Part shown: piece after piece, positions 18,200 through 21,497 of the stretch | Layout: every line of letters starts with the position of its first letter | How positions within the stretch are numbered: the first letter of the stretch is position 1 | NCBI GenBank assembly: GCA_034698045.1 | Contig: JAQGAU010001092.1 | Coordinates: 1 to 21,497, forward strand | Length of the DNA: 21,497 bases | From: Paramacrobiotus richtersi | Taxonomy: Eukaryota; Tardigrada; Eutardigrada; Parachela; Macrobiotidae | Direction of reading: 5' to 3' | Program-made: the position numbers and the translations under genes | Notes under the pieces: model-generated | Told to the model about the DNA's origin: nothing | Database searches by the model: none | Seen by the model: only the letters and a program-made list of their open reading frames with translations

Positions 18200-18287
18200 A
18201 AACCCGGGCCGAAACCCGTGCACGGAGTGAAAACCCGTGCGGCCACCCGTGCACGCAATAAACCCGTGTTTTCCCGTGCACGCAGCA
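18200..18287. repeat. Tandem CCCGTGCACG units
   Basis: (A)AACCCGTG or CCCGTGCACG recurs about six times, several copies holding the palindrome CGTGCACG. The tract is GC-rich compared with its surroundings and lies between gene C and the LRR3 pseudogene. Confidence 0.75.
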
Positions 18288-18288
18288 A

Positions 18289-19114
18289 TTATGTAAACAG
18301 AACCTTCTCTGGTGCTGTACCAGCTCCGATCTCCATCAATTTAACTAGCGACATCACCCAGTGTTCTGTCACTACAAAGCGACCCGTGTGTGCCTGTGGG
18401 CAGTTTCTTGAGACGTCTGTCTGCGGTTGAAGCACGGACCAGTCAAAAGACTCTAAAGGATTCCCAACCACAAATAGTTCTCCCATTTTAGTGAATAGTG
18501 GGTAGTCCACCTCCTAGTTCGGCAAACCCTCGTGCGTCGATGTTGTGCAAACTCGTTTGAACAATAGACAGCCCTCCTAGGTTTATGAAACCTTGAAGCA
18601 TCCCTCGACGTAAAGTCCGCATCGTGCCACACAGTATATGAACTGATTTCAAGTAGTTCCGAATGTTCTCCAGCCATGGACAGAAATGATTTGAGAGGTC
18701 ATCGTCGAAATCGAAATTGTTGAACTGAATGAATGTCGGCTGCGTCGCGTTTGTTGGTCTGGGCGTTGTGTCCAATATCTTGAATCTTGGTCGTAATGAA
18801 CATTCTTCTTTGCTGATCAGGACAAGTTGGGTGGATGTGTCTCCCATGAAAAAGCTGACTGAAGCTGTTAGATTGTTGGGAGGGATCTCGAGGGGATAGT
18901 AATATGTTTTGATTTCGGCGACGTCATTGCAGTGGCAAACGAATTCATCTGCTGTCCGTATACTAGGTGTCTTGCAGTGACATTCAGTGCGTACCCGTTG
19001 ATATCTCCCATTAACATTTGCGGCTTCCACTTTTAAAACCATCAGGAGCAGCACTGCAGCTAGATTTTCCCTCAACGTCGCTACGAATAAGCAACGCACT
19101 GCGAAGGCTGTCAT
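18289..19114 (-). pseudogene. LRR pseudogene: exon 1 only, frameshifted (LRR3)
   Basis: The frame from 19114 encodes a signal peptide (AAVLLLMVLKVEAANVNG), the Cys-rich cap (CHCKTPSIRTADEFVCHC) and the conserved FIQFNNFDF.D, HFCPWLENIR and RRGMLQGF segments of LRR1 exon 1. At about 18491-18500 there is a 7-nt tandem duplication (CACTATT CACTA) relative to LRR1, which brings a stop. The next frame then resumes the homology (ELFVVGNPLESFDWSVLQP). After that the sequence diverges. The LRR1 donor GAG|GTAAGA is missing, and no exon 2 or 3 follows in the 0.6 kb before gene C. The TATA box of LRR1 is also not conserved. Confidence 0.8.
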
Positions 19115-20015
19115 AGTTCGTAGAGACCAGTACTCGGTATTTACTGAATGCCATGCGACACAGCAAAGTTTTGCAGATATGTGTGGGCTTCAGGCTAACC
19201 GGATGGCTGCATGGCTGGTGATATTTCGGAATGTGTCGTCAGTAAAAGCAGCTTCTGCGTAACACAGTTGCATGACATGAACGACAACGCACGCGATTAT
19301 CTGCTCCGACTGCTCGTGGTCGTTTCGTCCAGAAACCCGTAACCAGATTCCCCCAAGCACAATCCTGGTTTTTTATATTCTGCACAGTGGCTTATTCAGT
19401 TAACCTCAACAGGGAGAAGTAGATGTACTTTGTTTCGCGCAAGAGCGTGACACGATTACTTCTGACAATTTTGCGAAGATGTGCGTTATTAACGGTAGTA
19501 ACTGGAAAATGAAATAAAGCTAAGAAATAAAGCTACCGAAGCAAAGAAAACCTGCCAAGAAACTAAACCAAGAACTTAGAGCTAATGGACCAGAAAGTAA
19601 TACCCAGAGTCACTCCTAAAGTGAACTTTACGAAAATTACTTCGGCGGAAGGCCCCCTCTAACGTAGTGGCCCAGTGGTTCGCGAAGAATTCATGTTTCT
19701 AGATCTGAAGATAGAAAATCTGATCGAAATGTTGTGCAGATTCTAAATATGCTAGTCTTATGTTTATAGATTTGCATAAATATTAAATTTACTGAATTAC
19801 TTTTACGTTCACGCGTTCATGTAATAATTTAATAGGAATTGGATAAAAATACGCATACACTTTCTTGTCTATATACTGTGTAATATACTTACGCATACTT
19901 TACCTCGAACTCATCGCCATGTCAGTCAAATCGGCATTTCAACGTACTAAATTTATTGTGCTTTCTTGCAGGTGAGTGCCTTGCTCTAAATAATTCATTT
20001 CTCAACAAAGTTTTA
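19115..20015. other. Upstream flank of LRR3 and unassigned DNA
   Basis: The first 150 bp show faint similarity to the LRR1 upstream region. The rest is AT-rich without a supported feature. Confidence 0.35.
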
Positions 20016-20054
20016 CGAATACTTACTTTTTTTGTTTGTATAAGTAAGTATTCG
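20016..20054. repeat. 13-bp-stem hairpin
   Basis: CGAATACTTACTT (20016-20028) pairs perfectly with AAGTAAGTATTCG (20042-20054) around a 13-nt loop. Function unknown. Confidence 0.7.
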
Positions 20055-20079
20055 AACGAGGTCATTTTGATACGTATGC

Positions 20080-20236
20080 ATGGATTTTCCAATCCATTGC
20101 AGGACACTAGTGGGGGAACGAGTTTCTCGACACCAAGAGTCGTGACAAGGTGCAAAAGTCTCTGGCGAATTGTACTTATATTTCTGGGGGCCACAGCTAC
20201 CCGTGGGATTCAACTACAACCCGATGCAATAAAATA
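20080..20236 (+). CDS. Candidate short exon with one hydrophobic segment
   Basis: This plus frame includes FSTPRVVTRCKSLWRIVLIF followed by LGATATRG and a TAG. A possible acceptor, CCATTGCAG, lies at about 20094-20102. A basic/Ser stretch before a membrane helix vaguely recalls the N-terminal region of degenerin/ENaC channels, but the diagnostic His-Gly motif is absent. No partner exons were found. Low support. Confidence 0.18.
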
Positions 20237-20353
20237 GAGCAAATATATGGCCGAAATGAAAGCTTAGCTTCATCTTTATCTCAACAGAAGCCGCGGTAAC
20301 AATTTAACAACAAATGTAAAAATTAGTAAAGAACAACTGAGCAAATCACCCGA

Positions 20354-21497
20354 TCATAGCGGGTTTCCAACCTGGTACAAAACACCGTACTGGTAATTCA
20401 TGGAGCGGACCACCTTCCATGATCCACCAAGTGTTTCCTGCAAATCGACCAGAATCTGATCGCTTTCTTTCGTTGACGCCGAGTCCTCTCCAGTCAATTT
20501 GGCAAAGATGCCCCGCGCTTCGGTGATATAACCAAGAGCGACGCTACAGGCTGCGACGAAAAGGGATTTCAAGCGGACGTTTTCCGACTGAGAAAGGACG
20601 GGTTCTTTGCTGCACCAAATGTAGCCTAGGCACACTAGGGGACACGTTGCGGCCAAGCTCAACAGGGCGGCCCGTCCGTCGTGGAAGGTCGGGTAGACCG
20701 TGCTGCAAAAAGGAACTGATGAAGTGAGGAGTAATGTCTATCCAGACCACCTTGTAAAACATTATCGATGTACACAAAGTGACACTACAGTGCTGAGAAC
20801 AAGCACCGCAATTACATACAGACTCTGTATGTTACTGTAAGAAAGTTCAATCAATCCCATTCTTATGATTTGAAACCGGCACCTGTGTATTATAAAACGT
20901 ATGATCTTGCACACTCAAACTGGGTTGCCGATCAGGCTCGCCAGGACGAATACAAAGTGGTGGATTTACAGATTACGATTCAGAAAGGTGACCATACTCT
21001 TTACACGATCAAGCACACGACGACACACAGGATTTTCATTAGGGAACGAACGAAGATTCGGCGTACGTAAGATGCAGAGAAAACATCTAGCTGCTGTCTG
21101 TTGCCTCGAGGGGGCCTTGCCCGGTTGCATAGTACAATAAACTACCATTTATTTATTTTTATATAGCTAGCCAGCTCGCTCGTGAATGGAAAGATAAAGA
21201 ATCTCGAATCTGGTTAGGCCGATAAGCGGCCATGCTAACTGCATGTGAGCGGCTATCAGATCAGCTAGAGAAAGGAAGTAGAGAAAACAGGTGAACACGT
21301 ATGCGTAAACGTACGACATACAGTTCAGTGATTTTAACCGCAATAGTATCCAAGACGATAAGACTTGATTTGCGCCTTCGGTCTAACTATACAATACGCT
21401 CTGCTTACCGTATACAGGATACCAGATCCTGCACCAGTTTCCATGCCACTTCATACTGTCCCTGAGCGGCGTACAGCTGCACCAGTCCCGAGCCGAG
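20354..21497 (-). CDS. 3' exons of a helical-repeat (TPR-like) protein, partial
   Basis: Two exons are seen. The first, 21497-21409, continues beyond the window and ends ATACG|GTAAGC. The second, 20702-20354, follows TTTTTGCAG and ends in TGA. Phase 2 is consistent, and the 706-nt intron lies between. The first exon reads GLVQLYAAQGQYEVAWKLVQ, with the spacing of a TPR helix pair. The second continues with Ala/Leu-rich helices (DGRAALLSLAATC, LKSLFVAACSVALGYITEAR), then GSWKVVRSMNYQYGVLYQVG and a stop. SMYD proteins end in such helical repeats, so a second SMYD-type gene is possible. No catalytic part is in view, and other TPR proteins fit equally well. Confidence 0.5.

Noticed and set aside
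20080-20236. Degenerin/ENaC channel N-terminus
   Set aside because: Only a loose resemblance around the hydrophobic segment. The diagnostic His-Gly motif before the first helix is absent, so it is listed only as a weak candidate exon.
20870-21148. Overlapping short frames on both strands between the two exons of the TPR-like gene
   Set aside because: They lie in its 706-nt intron, contradict one another in frame and show no motif.

Overview
The window looks like nuclear DNA of a small invertebrate animal. The genes are split by short introns (52 and 111 nt among the short ones, up to about 1 kb). They have TATA-type core promoters and encode metazoan-style secreted or chromatin proteins. Much of the rest is relics of retroelements and foldback DNA. 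I see no bacterial gene organisation. An ecdysozoan, possibly a tardigrade, would fit, but that is inference from gene style. All gene models come from reading splice signals and comparing copies within the window. Every convincing gene is on the minus strand.

Layout from left to right. 1-1215 (perhaps to 2075) holds exons of a SET/MYND (SMYD-type) methyltransferase-like gene with an in-frame stop and a lost NHSC motif. An old retroelement 3' end sits in one of its introns. 2250-3160 is unassigned DNA with short tandem repeats, a CGCG-rich inverted-repeat cluster and a nested foldback. 3419-6227 is an apparently intact three-exon gene for a secreted leucine-rich-repeat protein (LRR1). Its first intron starts with two abutting perfect palindromes, one with 48-bp arms. 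6665-8238 is a 1.6-kb element with about 165-bp inverted ends rich in CGGAA. 8.5-11.3 kb is mostly decayed mobile-element protein fragments plus a duplicated non-coding block. 11687-12213 is an LRR pseudogene retaining only exons 2 and 3. 12252-12642 is a large imperfect foldback.

13.3-18.0 kb carries three related copies of a gene family I do not recognise from any named family. Copies A and B encode a signal peptide and a cysteine-rich domain. B and C end in a clear LysM domain (chitin/peptidoglycan-binding fold). A has no LysM exon and ends beside a minisatellite-like tract. A and B are tandem duplicates that share their 5' flanks and TATA boxes. 18289-19114 is a third LRR copy, with exon 1 only and a 7-nt frameshift. 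A short exon with a possible membrane segment (20080-20236) and the 3' exons of a helical-repeat protein (20354-21497) end the window.

The most interesting unit is the 3.4-19.1 kb array. Secreted LRR proteins and secreted Cys-rich/LysM proteins are interleaved on one strand, and several copies are in different states of decay or re-splicing. This is the birth-and-death pattern expected of rapidly evolving recognition or defence genes. The defence role is inference; nothing in the sequence proves it.
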